Assembly: GCF_004342165.1 (NCBI RefSeq)
Contig: NZ_SMAL01000003.1
Span: forward strand, 186,001 to 250,000
DNA: 64,000 nucleotides
Reading direction: 5' to 3'
From: Natranaerovirga pectinivora
GTDB taxonomy: Bacteria > Bacillota > Clostridia > Lachnospirales > DSM-24629
Both the position numbers and the translations under genes were made by a program. The notes under the pieces were generated by a model that saw only the letters and a program-made list of their open reading frames with translations, was not told the origin of the DNA and ran no database searches. This document shows, in pieces, positions 1-7,625 of this stretch (its first letter is position 1; each line of letters opens with the position of its first letter).

Positions 1-1
1 A

Positions 2-130
2 GATGGGAATGTATTGCCACAAGTAACTGAAGCAAAGCTTGAGAGTTTCTGTTTACAAGTAAAACGAGTTAATGACGAGATACAAACTTACAAAAACAAA
101 GACTATGTAACTGCTTCAAATAATAAATAA
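2..130 (+). CDS. C-terminal end of an unidentified protein (partial)
   Basis: The second reading frame is open from the window edge to a TAA at 130 and gives 42 residues ending in ASNNK. The fragment is hydrophilic and rich in Lys, Asn and Glu, with a helix-like charged stretch (VKRVNDEIQTYKNK). It is followed 10 bases later by a strong inverted repeat that can terminate transcription. I do not recognise the family; the body of the gene is outside the window. That it is coding is inferred from the open frame running in from the edge and the terminator just after the stop. Confidence 0.5.
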   Translation, partial: DGNVLPQVTEAKLESFCLQVKRVNDEIQTYKNKDYVTASNNK

Positions 131-135
131 CAACT

Positions 136-180
136 AAAAATTAGGAGGTACACACATTATGTTGTGCGTACCTCCTAAAA
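136..180. terminator. Bidirectional terminator between convergent genes
   Basis: Inverted repeat TTAGGAGGTAC / GTACCTCCTAA (141-151 and 168-178 or so) with the inner arms CACA/TGTG and a short AT loop. On the minus strand the stem is followed by a TTTTT run (complement of 136-140), so it fits best as the end of the antiporter operon; it can also stop the plus-strand gene that ends at 130. Confidence 0.8.
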
Positions 181-199
181 TATAATTACCCCTTTACTT

Positions 200-1789
200 T
201 TAATGAGTTATGTATATAAATCCAGTAATAGATACAAATAGAACAAATATCATAACTACTATAAAATTAAAAGATACTTCAATATGTCGAATGAAATTAA
301 GCACCTCTGACTTATGAAGTATTTTTTTGTACACGAAAAATCCAACCAAGACTGAAAGAATATAAATAAATGCTTTTGATAGGTAAGATGCTGTATTAAT
401 ATACAGTTCATATCTAAAGAACATATTCATAAATGCAGGAGCCATAATACCTCCCATTAAACAGATAACCCCTAAAACGACAAACACAATTGCTTTTGGT
501 GTTTCTATTTTTTCCCTTTCTCCTCTTCCATATAAAATCATTGAAAACTTTGCTAAATAAAGTATCGTTAAAAAATTTATACCATACATTATTATTTCAA
601 GGAAAAAAGATTCTGCACTTGTTGATATTAGATACTTTCCTATACTTCCATTAAAAAATGGTGCACCTGTAATTCCTAGAATACCTAATATAGTACACAC
701 CCCTACTAAAGGTGTTTTATTAAAGACCCCTCGTATCTCTGAAAGCTTTCTTGTCTTATATTGCTCTATTAAAACACCAGCAATAAGGAACAATAAAGCT
801 TTAAAAAAACTATGGCTAAATATATGATAAGCACTCCCATAAAAAGGTACTGAATCAGCCACATTTAAGCCTATTAAAATAAACCCTATTTGAGACACTG
901 TAGAATATCCTAATAGTTTTTTGATATCCTCTTGAACTAGAGCTAGGAACCCTCCAACAAAAGCTGTTAAAAGACCTATTATTAAAAACAATATTCTTGT
1001 ATCAAACATTACAGAGAATACATCTTGTAACCTAATAAAATAAATAAATACAATATTGATATAAATACCTGATAATATAGCAGAGACTATAGACGGCGCA
1101 CTTTGACTTCCATGTGCTCTTGGCAACCAAGTAAATACTGGCACAGCACCTATTTTTAACGTTATTCCTGTCATTAACAACGCATACATAATAACACTTG
1201 AACTTGACTCTGGCACAACAACCAATGCTTCTTTTAAAAGATTCAGATCATAAACTCCGTACATTCTATATACATATCCTACACCAAATAAAAAGAATGA
1301 CATACCGATGATATTAATTAATAAATATATCAATCCATCATAATAAGATTTAGCTTTTTTCTTAAATATAATAAGAATAGTAACTAATATTGTTGAAACT
1401 TCCATTAATACAAATATATTAAACAAATCATAACTAACAAATAAAGCAAATAATAAACTTTCTAATGCAAATAATAAAAAGATATATACTATTTTCGATT
1501 CAATACTATTCCATTCGTGGATTAATAATAAAAAAAATAAAAATGCTGTTAATAAAATCATAGAAGCTGATAAAGTATCAAGGTATATACCCACACCTTT
1601 ACCTATAGACCAACCACCAACTACATAAGATCTTGCACCTACTGCTCTTGTATCTAAGAAAGTGAATAATGCAAAAACAAAAATGATGCCTTGGGAAATA
1701 ACAATTGCATAAGGTTTTGTTAATCGAAAGACATAAAAAACAATCCCAAATAATACGGGCGAAAAAATTAATGCCATTATTATATTCAT
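200..1789 (-). CDS. mnhD: Mrp/Mbh antiporter large subunit, MnhD (MbhH) type
   Basis: 529-residue polytopic membrane protein of the NuoL/M/N proton-translocating family. It carries a long series of hydrophobic segments, a Lys/His-containing central region (GAVPVFTWLPRAHGSQSAPS near residue 220) and the broken-helix stretch QEDIKKLLGYSTVSQIGFI near residue 290, both typical of MrpD and NuoN-like subunits. It would form the ion-translocating core of a multi-subunit Na+/H+ antiporter. Its ATG overlaps the stop of the upstream mnhC (ATGA). It is the last gene of the operon and the only large antiporter-like subunit in it; there is no full-length NuoL-like MrpA. Confidence 0.93.
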   Translation of the reverse strand: MNIIMALIFSPVLFGIVFYVFRLTKPYAIVISQGIIFVFALFTFLDTRAVGARSYVVGGWSIGKGVGIYLDTLSASMILLTAFLFFLLLIHEWNSIESKIVYIFLLFALESLLFALFVSYDLFNIFVLMEVSTILVTILIIFKKKAKSYYDGLIYLLINIIGMSFFLFGVGYVYRMYGVYDLNLLKEALVVVPESSSSVIMYALLMTGITLKIGAVPVFTWLPRAHGSQSAPSIVSAILSGIYINIVFIYFIRLQDVFSVMFDTRILFLIIGLLTAFVGGFLALVQEDIKKLLGYSTVSQIGFILIGLNVADSVPFYGSAYHIFSHSFFKALLFLIAGVLIEQYKTRKLSEIRGVFNKTPLVGVCTILGILGITGAPFFNGSIGKYLISTSAESFFLEIIMYGINFLTILYLAKFSMILYGRGEREKIETPKAIVFVVLGVICLMGGIMAPAFMNMFFRYELYINTASYLSKAFIYILSVLVGFFVYKKILHKSEVLNFIRHIEVSFNFIVVMIFVLFVSITGFIYITH

Positions 1790-2100
1790 TGGTTCTCACC
1801 TCTAAATTTCTTTAGTAATTTATGCCAATTGGTTGTACCATATAAACGATACAAATGTATGAATATAACCAATGAAAGGGCTGTTACAGCAGCCCCTATA
1901 ACTATAGCTGTAATCATTAAAGCTTCAGATAGTGGGTCTTGATGATTTGAGGCAATAAAGAATAAAATAATCCCTGTTTGCATAATTGTTACAGAGATAA
2001 TAGATTTAACAATATTCCTTCTAGTTATCAACCCGTATAAACCTATAAAAAATATTAATATACTTGCATTGGTTCCATTTATCCAGTCTATTTGAACCAT
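1786..2100 (-). CDS. mnhC: Mrp antiporter subunit C
   Basis: 104-residue protein with three hydrophobic segments, of the NuoK/MnhC family. The stretch QDPLSEALMITAIVIGAA is characteristic: NuoK-like subunits have a conserved acidic residue in the middle helix and the ALxLTAIVIGAA-type third helix. It overlaps mnhB upstream by 13 bases and mnhD downstream by 4 bases, so translation is coupled. The length matches the family (about 110 residues). In the complex it pairs with the MnhD-type subunit. Confidence 0.93.
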   Translation of the reverse strand: MVQIDWINGTNASILIFFIGLYGLITRRNIVKSIISVTIMQTGIILFFIASNHQDPLSEALMITAIVIGAAVTALSLVIFIHLYRLYGTTNWHKLLKKFRGENQ

Positions 2101-2504
2101 CTCCTTTCAATGAGTACAAACTCGTAAAAAATTACTGTTATACCAAGACATACTTTCATACCAATTAAAATATTCATGATAATTAAGTATGCTCTAGCAT
2201 AGCCTGCACTTGGATCAAGGAAATTTGTTAAGATAATATTGCGAGTAAACAGAGAAATTATTGGTACAACAATAATCAATAAATAAAAGGTTTTCTCTAG
2301 TACTTGAAGTCCTTCCATACCAATTTCATCAATTGCTTTAGATATATATTGGAGAATAAATACACTTGCTAATATAGCACCACCTTGAAAGCCACCACCT
2401 GGAGAGATATCTCCATAAATAATAACATAAAAACCAAAAACGATAATAAAGGGATTAATTATGTCAATTAAATACTTAACTAAGTCATTATTATTAATGT
2501 CCAC
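2088..2504 (-). CDS. mnhB: Mrp antiporter subunit B (MbhF type)
   Basis: 138-residue membrane protein with the hallmark GDISPGGGFQGGAI motif near residue 40, diagnostic of the MnhB family, and four hydrophobic helices. I place the start at the GTG at 2504: AAGGAGG (2514-2520) lies 9 bases upstream, and the GTG overlaps the stop of the preceding gene (GGTGGACATTAA). A longer open frame begins at 2570 but lies wholly inside the upstream gene and lacks a ribosome binding site. The 3' end overlaps mnhC by 13 bases. Confidence 0.92.
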   Translation of the reverse strand: MDINNNDLVKYLIDIINPFIIVFGFYVIIYGDISPGGGFQGGAILASVFILQYISKAIDEIGMEGLQVLEKTFYLLIIVVPIISLFTRNIILTNFLDPSAGYARAYLIIMNILIGMKVCLGITVIFYEFVLIERRWFK

Positions 2505-2766
2505 CTTCTTTTTCCTCCTTATTAAAGTGATGAATTCCAACAGCACAAATAAGCAGAAGTAATGACTCAAATAAACTATCGTACACTCTATAATCTAAAT
2601 AGATAGCTGTAGCCGCATTTATTGCACCTGTTTCTTTAACACTATTTTCAATATAACTATTACTAATATCAAATGAATGACTTGGCTCTTCTGTCTTAAT
2701 AACAAAAAAAACAAAACAAGATAAAATAATAATCATTGCTTGTTTTCTAAATGTTTCCCACTTCAT
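2494..2766 (-). CDS. MbhE-like antiporter subunit (MrpA C-terminal/MrpB N-terminal equivalent)
   Basis: 90-residue protein with an N-terminal hydrophobic helix and the motif INAATAIYLDYRVYDSLFES, which matches the NxVTAILLDYRAFDTxxE pattern at the C-terminal end of MrpA and in MbhE of archaeal membrane-bound hydrogenases. Here it is a free-standing gene, as in Mbh-type modules, instead of being fused to a NuoL-like MrpA. The start at 2766 has GAGGG 6 bases upstream and lies inside the preceding gene. It is a membrane subunit of the antiporter; its exact role is not known. Confidence 0.82.
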   Translation of the reverse strand: MKWETFRKQAMIIILSCFVFFVIKTEEPSHSFDISNSYIENSVKETGAINAATAIYLDYRVYDSLFESLLLLICAVGIHHFNKEEKEGGH

Positions 2767-3271
2767 CAGATTCCCTCATTTCATTTAAAATTACATTTAG
2801 TTCAAGTTTTTTATTTTTAGCTAATGTAGCTGCTAAACCTTCTATTTTATAATTTGAACCTTTTGATATCATTAACAAATTATCCTCTGATTTATGCATT
2901 AGAAGATCATAATTTCTTTCGGTTACTATACAACTGTACTGGTCTTCTGAATATCTAATATACTGAAAAATCAAGTCTTCCCTAACACCAAAAGTCTCCA
3001 TTGCATCTAATATATTATAATCAATTTCATTGTACACATAAACTTTAAACCTCTTTTGCCTTCTTAATGCAACCAAGTAAATTACAGTTGTAAGAGTACT
3101 TCCAATTACAGCTTCAGCTATAGCAACATTTGGACTCCTATAAAACAAATAAAGTAAAGAACATAAAAAACCAAACATCCCTAAATATATGACTGCACGA
3201 TTTAATTTGAGTGTTTGAATAGATAAAAATGCAAAAATAACCGTTAGTATCAAAATTATCTTTTCACTCAT
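2747..3271 (-). CDS. MbhD-like (DUF4040) antiporter subunit with a C-terminal cytosolic tail
   Basis: 174 residues. The first about 75 form three hydrophobic segments with YRSPNVAIAEAVIGSTLTTVIYLVAL, the DUF4040/MbhD signature (PDVAxTEAxVGA pattern). The remaining about 95 residues are hydrophilic (YNEIDYNILDAMETFG...) and are not part of the usual MbhD domain, which is around 90 residues. I do not recognise this tail; it may be a soluble regulatory extension. The ATG at 3271 overlaps the stop of mnhG (ATGA), with AAGGAG 9 bases upstream. Confidence 0.82.
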   Translation of the reverse strand: MSEKIILILTVIFAFLSIQTLKLNRAVIYLGMFGFLCSLLYLFYRSPNVAIAEAVIGSTLTTVIYLVALRRQKRFKVYVYNEIDYNILDAMETFGVREDLIFQYIRYSEDQYSCIVTERNYDLLMHKSEDNLLMISKGSNYKIEGLAATLAKNKKLELNVILNEMRESDEVGNI

Positions 3272-3591
3272 GGTTTCTCTCCTTTATTATTAGTGTGTTT
3301 TTTGTTCGTAGGCCTTTCACCCCTTATATAGGCTGAACGACCAATTGCATATGTGGACACTGGGTCGATACAAAGAGTAAATACTAATATTAGTACTTTC
3401 TTTATGGTTAATGTACTCAATGGGCTAATAAAAATTATTCCTAGTACAATAAATATCATTCCTAATGTATCTATATGCGCACATGCTAATAACCTGGCAT
3501 ATAAATCTTTAAATAGTAAAATGGATATAGAACCAAATATTATAAAAAACATACCTATAATAATTAATATATGTCCTAAAATACTACTCAT
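3268..3591 (-). CDS. mnhG: Mrp antiporter subunit G
   Basis: 107-residue protein with three hydrophobic segments and the typical MnhG pattern: FxxxGSISILLFKDLYARLLACAHIDTLGMI, then DPVSTYAIGRSAY, corresponding to the DAPTAHLLARAAY element of the family. The C-terminal 15 residues are basic and hydrophilic. Start at 3591 has GGAGGG 8 bases upstream and overlaps mnhF by 4 bases. Small membrane subunit of the antiporter. Confidence 0.92.
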   Translation of the reverse strand: MSSILGHILIIIGMFFIIFGSISILLFKDLYARLLACAHIDTLGMIFIVLGIIFISPLSTLTIKKVLILVFTLCIDPVSTYAIGRSAYIRGERPTNKKHTNNKGEKP

Positions 3592-3845
3592 AGTCTATCC
3601 CTCCATTCTAGGAATCTAGAAATAAGAATGGTACTAATAAAAGCTAATAAAGCATATGTAAGAGCAATATCTAGATACTCAGGCGCTTCATACAAAATAC
3701 TAAAACACATAATTAATAAAATAACTTTAATAGAAATCAAGTTAAAAGTAATTAATCTATCCCATATTGTTGGCCCAAGCATAGTTCTTATAGAAACAAT
3801 ACCAATACAAAATATTAGTACAAAAAATAATATTTTAATAATCAT
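3588..3845 (-). CDS. mnhF: Mrp antiporter subunit F
   Basis: 85-residue protein with three hydrophobic helices and the family pattern LGPTIWDRLITFNLISIKVILL (RGPTxxDRVVALDxx in other members), followed by a helix ending YLDIALTYALLAFISTILISRFLE (YLDVALVxALLGFxGTVAxAR in relatives). Length matches MnhF. GGAGG lies 8 bases before the ATG. It starts 3 bases after mnhE and overlaps mnhG. Confidence 0.93.
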   Translation of the reverse strand: MIIKILFFVLIFCIGIVSIRTMLGPTIWDRLITFNLISIKVILLIMCFSILYEAPEYLDIALTYALLAFISTILISRFLEWRDRL

Positions 3846-3848
3846 TTT

Positions 3849-4316
3849 TTAGTCCTCCAATAACATTTTCTCAAAAGGGTCTTTTATACTCTCAGCTTCC
3901 TTTTCTTCATCAACATGTTGTGGGAACAAACGTAAAACATATAAAATATTATCTTGCTTATGTACTGTTATAGTTCCTGGCGTTAAAGTAATAGAAACTG
4001 CTAAAACAAATATTTTAAAATCATTAGATAAATTTGTTGGTACCTTAACTATTTTTACATCTGTTTTAAAGGTAATTAATATATAAAGACTTTTAAATCC
4101 TGATATAATGATCTGAGGTATTAAAACTAAGATATACTTAATAATTTTAATAAATCTAAATTTTGGATATACAATGTCCGCCGAAAAATATTTTCTAGAC
4201 AGTATAATAGATAACACAGAAATTAGTAATCCTATTAAAAGATCGACGATACTAAGACTTTGGGTTAATCCAACCCAAAAGAATAGGAGTACGCAAGTAA
4301 AAACAATAAGCTTCAT
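3849..4316 (-). CDS. mnhE: Mrp antiporter subunit E
   Basis: 155-residue protein with two N-terminal hydrophobic helices and the diagnostic MnhE motif SITLTPGTITV, followed by LYVLRL (LxVHxL in relatives), near residue 115. It is the first gene of the antiporter operon. AAAGGAG lies 9 bases before the ATG. Upstream are a promoter and a folded leader of about 110 nt. Confidence 0.94.
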   Translation of the reverse strand: MKLIVFTCVLLFFWVGLTQSLSIVDLLIGLLISVLSIILSRKYFSADIVYPKFRFIKIIKYILVLIPQIIISGFKSLYILITFKTDVKIVKVPTNLSNDFKIFVLAVSITLTPGTITVHKQDNILYVLRLFPQHVDEEKEAESIKDPFEKMLLED

Positions 4317-4428
4317 TAGTATTCATTCTCCTTTAACATAAAAGTATTAATTCAAACTTCCTTGCAAGGATTTGACATTAATGCTTTCAACGAAACTTGT
4401 GGCTCTTATGCAGTAAGAGGCATAGGCT
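4317..4428 (-). promoter_or_regulatory. Structured 5' leader of the antiporter operon; possible Na+ riboswitch
   Basis: The predicted transcript start (about 4428) is followed by about 110 nt before mnhE. On the minus strand this leader folds into a hairpin GCCTCTTA-CTGCA-TAAGAGCC (4401-4421) and a long interrupted hairpin at 4346-4382 in which ATTAAT/ATTAAT, CAAA/TTTG and TCCTTGCAAGGA pair in order. A leader of this size and structure before a Na+/H+ antiporter in a clostridium suggests a sodium-sensing riboswitch of the Na+-I (DUF1646) class. I cannot match it to that consensus from memory, so the class is a guess; the fold is seen directly. Confidence 0.4.
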
Positions 4429-4435
4429 GAGTTAA

Positions 4436-4463
4436 AATATAATTACTTTAATTATCATAACAA
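4436..4463 (-). promoter_or_regulatory. Predicted sigma-A promoter of the antiporter operon
   Basis: TTGTTA (4458-4463) and TATATT (4436-4441) on the minus strand, separated by 16 bases, lie about 120 bases upstream of mnhE. The start point would be near 4428, immediately before the folded leader. Confidence 0.5.
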
Positions 4464-4480
4464 ATCATTGGTTTAATTAC

Positions 4481-4517
4481 AATAAAAAAGAAGTAAGAAA
4501 TATTTTCTCACTTCTTT
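4481..4517 (-). terminator. Rho-independent terminator after the TIM-barrel gene
   Basis: Minus-strand stem AAGAAGTGAGAAA / TTTCTTACTTCTT (4504-4516 with 4488-4500; one G-U pair), 3-base loop, followed by TTTTTT. It ends the operon whose last gene stops at 4561. Confidence 0.85.
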
Positions 4518-4570
4518 ATACTTTTCTTCTTTATACTTTTCTTCTTTATACTTTTCTTCTTTATACTTTT
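4516..4570. repeat. 15-bp tandem repeat, 3.7 copies
   Basis: Unit TTATACTTTTCTTCT occurs at 4516-4530, 4531-4545 and 4546-4560, with a further ten bases at 4561-4570. The copies are identical. The array runs from the terminator stem into the last codons of the TIM-barrel gene: each unit on the minus strand repeats the bases that encode its C-terminal AKV-stop. It looks like a slippage product of the gene's 3' end. Confidence 0.95.
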
Positions 4571-5400
4571 GCATACAAATCTTCAATGAATTTTTTACTA
4601 GATACCATATATTCTTCTTTGCAATTTTCAATTAGCACATCAATATATGGTTTTCTTTCTTTAACAAGTTTCATTAATAACGCATAGTTTAACAACCCTT
4701 GTCCTGGTGGCACTACTTTAATATCATTATTTTCAATAACAAAATCCTTTGCATGTATTATGATTATTCTATCTCCAAATAACTCAAATGACTCTTTAAT
4801 CAGTTCATCTTGTTCTTGATAATTTTCTGCATCTAATAAATTAACAGCATCAAAGATAACTTGTACATTATTTGAATTAATTGTATCAAGAACTCTTTTC
4901 ATTCTTTGTGGTGTATTGATAATATGTTTTTTTACTATTTCTATGGCTACTATTACACCGAATTTTTCTGCTTCTGCATTTAAGATTTTTAATGTATCCA
5001 TAAATCTTTCAAAAGCTTCTTCTCCGCCATTATTATCATTATAAGAATAATCACCATTTAATGAACCTGTTTCTGTTCCTACAATTGAACAGCCAAAATC
5101 TCTAACAAATCTAATATGCTCTTTGAACCTATCAATTAGTTTGCCTCTTTCTATATCATCTGGATGAGTAACATTAACGTAACATCCTAAAACAGCAATT
5201 CTAATACCTTTTTTGTAAAATGTTTCTTTAATGCTTTGTGCCATCCCTGGGCTCATCATTCCATTGTTATAATCAAAATCTGCAACAGCTTTTTTTAGAG
5301 CCAATTGAATACAATTAAATCCCTTTTCTCCAATTTTATTGGCTAAACTTTCAACAGATTGCTTACCTAAATCATGTGGTCTCATACCTATATTTATCAT
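4561..5400 (-). CDS. Sugar phosphate isomerase/epimerase-like TIM-barrel protein
   Basis: 279-residue protein of the xylose isomerase-like TIM-barrel superfamily (AP_endonuc_2 type; IolE, IolH and hexulose-phosphate isomerase relatives). Metal-site elements can be seen: VAIEIVKKHIINTP (Glu of the metal site), VIFDAVNLLD (Asp), IIIIHAKDF (His/Asp) and VLIENC at the end (Glu). Substrate cannot be told from sequence. It lies 21 bases after the lipoprotein gene and downstream of iolB on the same strand, so a role in inositol or uronate metabolism is plausible. GGAGG lies 7 bases before the ATG. The stop codon forms part of a 15-bp tandem repeat. Confidence 0.82.
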   Translation of the reverse strand: MINIGMRPHDLGKQSVESLANKIGEKGFNCIQLALKKAVADFDYNNGMMSPGMAQSIKETFYKKGIRIAVLGCYVNVTHPDDIERGKLIDRFKEHIRFVRDFGCSIVGTETGSLNGDYSYNDNNGGEEAFERFMDTLKILNAEAEKFGVIVAIEIVKKHIINTPQRMKRVLDTINSNNVQVIFDAVNLLDAENYQEQDELIKESFELFGDRIIIIHAKDFVIENNDIKVVPPGQGLLNYALLMKLVKERKPYIDVLIENCKEEYMVSSKKFIEDLYAKV

Positions 5401-5421
5401 AATGTACCTCCAGTATATATA

Positions 5422-5952
5422 TTAGTTATTAATTTGGTTTTGTATATCGTCTTCGTATACACCAAAGCCTTTTATCAACCATTTGCCATCTTGTTTAATT
5501 AAAGGTAAAACACCAATACCATCGCCAAAATCAATAGTTACATCCACTTCTTCTTTATCTAAGTAGTCCTCTGGCTCTTCTATAACAAAGTCTGACACTT
5601 GTGTTTTTCCAGCTTGTAATAAATCTTGTTTAAACAGTGGTAATGCACCTTTCTCTACATATTCTGCTAAAGTTGCATAATCTTCATTGTATCCCCAATA
5701 AACATAATCTTGTTGTAACTCGAATATGGCTCTGTCAGAATATGTTTCTAAATAATACTCTGCATCTACTAGAAAAATTGCTTCTATCCACTGTTCTACT
5801 GTTAGCTTTGGTGTTGTTGTTCTTAATTCTTCACTTATTGCATATTCTCTCTCTTGTTCCACTTCAGTTTCATTACATCCAACTAATAAAATCATACTAA
5901 GTATTCCCAAACTCAATCCAAATATTTTAATTGTTTTTTTAAGATTCCCCAT
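5422..5952 (-). CDS. Lipoprotein of unknown function
   Basis: 176 residues with a lipoprotein signal peptide: basic N-terminus (MGNLKKTIK), a hydrophobic core and the lipobox LVGC at about residue 26. The mature part is acidic, about 150 residues, and ends with FGDGIGVLPLIKQDGKWLIKGFGVYEDD, a pattern seen in NTF2-like/DUF4878-type lipoproteins (a beta-strand pair ending in K-WLI). I choose the ATG at 5952, since GGAGG sits 8 bases before it; the longer frame from a TTG at 5967 would begin upstream of that site. It lies between iolB and the isomerase gene. Function unknown. Confidence 0.75.
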   Translation of the reverse strand: MGNLKKTIKIFGLSLGILSMILLVGCNETEVEQEREYAISEELRTTTPKLTVEQWIEAIFLVDAEYYLETYSDRAIFELQQDYVYWGYNEDYATLAEYVEKGALPLFKQDLLQAGKTQVSDFVIEEPEDYLDKEEVDVTIDFGDGIGVLPLIKQDGKWLIKGFGVYEDDIQNQINN

Positions 5953-5981
5953 TTTTAAATCCTCCAACTTTCTAGTAATTT

Positions 5982-6800
5982 TTAGTTAACCATTGATTCC
6001 ACAGCTTTTACCCATGCATGATTAGGATCATCATTAGGTGTTAATACTCTTCCAGAATTCCCTGCCATTACCCATAGGTAATATATTTGATAGCCTGGTG
6101 CAGATGCCACTGGATGGTATCCTTCTTTAATTGCTATACTATCTCCACTTCTTATTGTATAACATTCATCTAAAGATAAATCATCATTGTACATAACTTG
6201 TACACCAAATCCTTGAGGTGGATTTACTTTAAAATGATATATTTCTTCCATGTTTACTTCATAAGGCATATTATCTTGATCGTGTTTATGAGATGGATAA
6301 CTAGACCATTGACCCGCACAGCCATATGTTTCGCCTAGAACAATTTTATCTACTCTATTCTCATATTTTGTAGTAATAATATCATTTACATCTCTTTGCC
6401 AATTTAATTTACCCCTATGAACAGTCTCTACATCATCTGCTTTAATAACAAAAGGCGCGTACTTTTTATCTGCTTTAACTTTACATACACCAATTTCTAA
6501 TTCACCCTCATCAGTCGCTATTACTGAGTAATTAGAATCTCTTGGTACATATACAGTCGTAGGCTTTCCAGAAAAAACATCTTTTCTATTTCCTAAGTTC
6601 ATAAATTTTTGATCATCACAATAAATAGTGCATTTACCAGAAAAAATAACCAAACCAATTTCATATTCTCCTGATTCTAATTCAATTTTTTCATCTTTTT
6701 TTAATAAAATTGTACCAAAGCGTAATAAATCTAACTCAGAAGTATTATCCACTACTTCATTATATCCATACACTTTTTCTGATTTGTAAAAATGTTTCAT
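5982..6800 (-). CDS. iolB: 5-deoxy-glucuronate isomerase
   Basis: 272 residues, the usual IolB length, a bicupin that converts 5-deoxy-D-glucuronate to 2-deoxy-5-keto-D-gluconate in myo-inositol catabolism. Recognised by CAGQWSSYPSHKHD (metal-binding His residues), MEEIYHFKVNPPQGFGVQ (Glu and His ligands) and SIAIKEGYHPVASAPGYQIYYLWVMAG near the C-terminus. GAGGTG precedes the ATG. No other iol genes (iolC, D, E, G, A) lie in the window, so either it is an isolated copy or the pathway genes are elsewhere; the neighbouring TIM-barrel isomerase may act with it. Confidence 0.93.
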   Translation of the reverse strand: MKHFYKSEKVYGYNEVVDNTSELDLLRFGTILLKKDEKIELESGEYEIGLVIFSGKCTIYCDDQKFMNLGNRKDVFSGKPTTVYVPRDSNYSVIATDEGELEIGVCKVKADKKYAPFVIKADDVETVHRGKLNWQRDVNDIITTKYENRVDKIVLGETYGCAGQWSSYPSHKHDQDNMPYEVNMEEIYHFKVNPPQGFGVQVMYNDDLSLDECYTIRSGDSIAIKEGYHPVASAPGYQIYYLWVMAGNSGRVLTPNDDPNHAWVKAVESMVN

Positions 6801-6875
6801 TTTTTCACCTCATATTTTTATTTAAAATTGTTACTATTCACTAAGATAGTAACATGAAGAAACAGCTAAATGCTT

Positions 6876-7313
6876 TTAAATATAAAACATTAAATAATCT
6901 GAGTGCATCTTTTTATATTCTTCAATTAGATCATATAGAGTAATACTGTCTACTACTTTATTAATGGATTCATTTAACTCCATCCAAACTTTCTTATTAA
7001 TACACTGTTGAATAATATTACCTTCTTCTTGTGTGTCTCCTATATCAAATAGACTGCCTTCTAAAACTCTCAAGATACTTCCAATAGTCAAGTTTTTAGG
7101 ATCATCATTTAGTGTATAGCCACCTTGAGGCCCTTTTACACCATTTACTATATCTGCTTTTCTAAGAGCAGAAAAAACTTGTTCTAGATAATTTTTTGAA
7201 ATATCTTGTCTTTGAGATATGCTTAACACTGTAACAACTTCATTTTGCTCAACATGTATTGCCAGATCCAATAAAGCTCTTAACCCATATCTACCTTTTG
7301 TTGATATTTTCAT
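6876..7313 (-). CDS. cymR: Rrf2-family regulator, CymR-like
   Basis: 145-residue winged-helix repressor. The start MKISTKGRYGLRALLDLA and the C-terminal MFYI match CymR, the master regulator of cysteine metabolism in Bacillus and Staphylococcus. Only one Cys lies in the region where IscR carries its three Fe-S ligands, so an iron-sulfur cluster is unlikely; CymR has none. In Firmicutes CymR acts in a complex with CysK, and cysK is the next gene upstream here. I use the ATG at 7313, preceded by GGAGAG; an upstream in-frame ATG at 7415 has no ribosome binding site and would add 34 unrelated residues. Confidence 0.88.
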   Translation of the reverse strand: MKISTKGRYGLRALLDLAIHVEQNEVVTVLSISQRQDISKNYLEQVFSALRKADIVNGVKGPQGGYTLNDDPKNLTIGSILRVLEGSLFDIGDTQEEGNIIQQCINKKVWMELNESINKVVDSITLYDLIEEYKKMHSDYLMFYI

Positions 7314-7580
7314 TTTACTCTCTCCAATCAAATACCTGTGACAATAATCACTTATATAATATAACATGTTTTTAAAAATTAATGTTGCTTTTCTGTTTAA
7401 ATTACACAATGTCACATAATTTATTATGAAAAATTTATTAGAATCTTACTTGTCTTGGAATAACAGTTCAGCTCCATATATGCCAATTTTCTCTCCATAT
7501 TATACCATACTTCAAAACTGTTTTCTATACTACTATAATAACAAAATTACGACATTCCTTATAGGTTTTTTGAAATAAAT

Positions 7581-7614
7581 AAAAAACAAAAACCTCACTA
7601 GTTAACTAGTAAGG
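7581..7614 (-). terminator. Terminator of cysK
   Basis: Minus-strand stem CCTTACTAG-TTAA-CTAGTGAGG (7593-7614) followed by TTTTTGTTTTTT. It separates cysK from the downstream cymR, so the two are transcribed independently. Confidence 0.92.
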
Positions 7615-7625
7615 CCTAAGTAATT

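Noticed and set aside
200-4316. Membrane-bound hydrogenase or complex I operon
   Set aside because: No nickel-iron hydrogenase or quinone-module subunits are present; the operon starts with mnhE and ends at a terminator after mnhD.
4516-4570. Possible CRISPR-like array
   Set aside because: The 15-bp units are directly adjacent with no spacers, and no cas gene is in the window.
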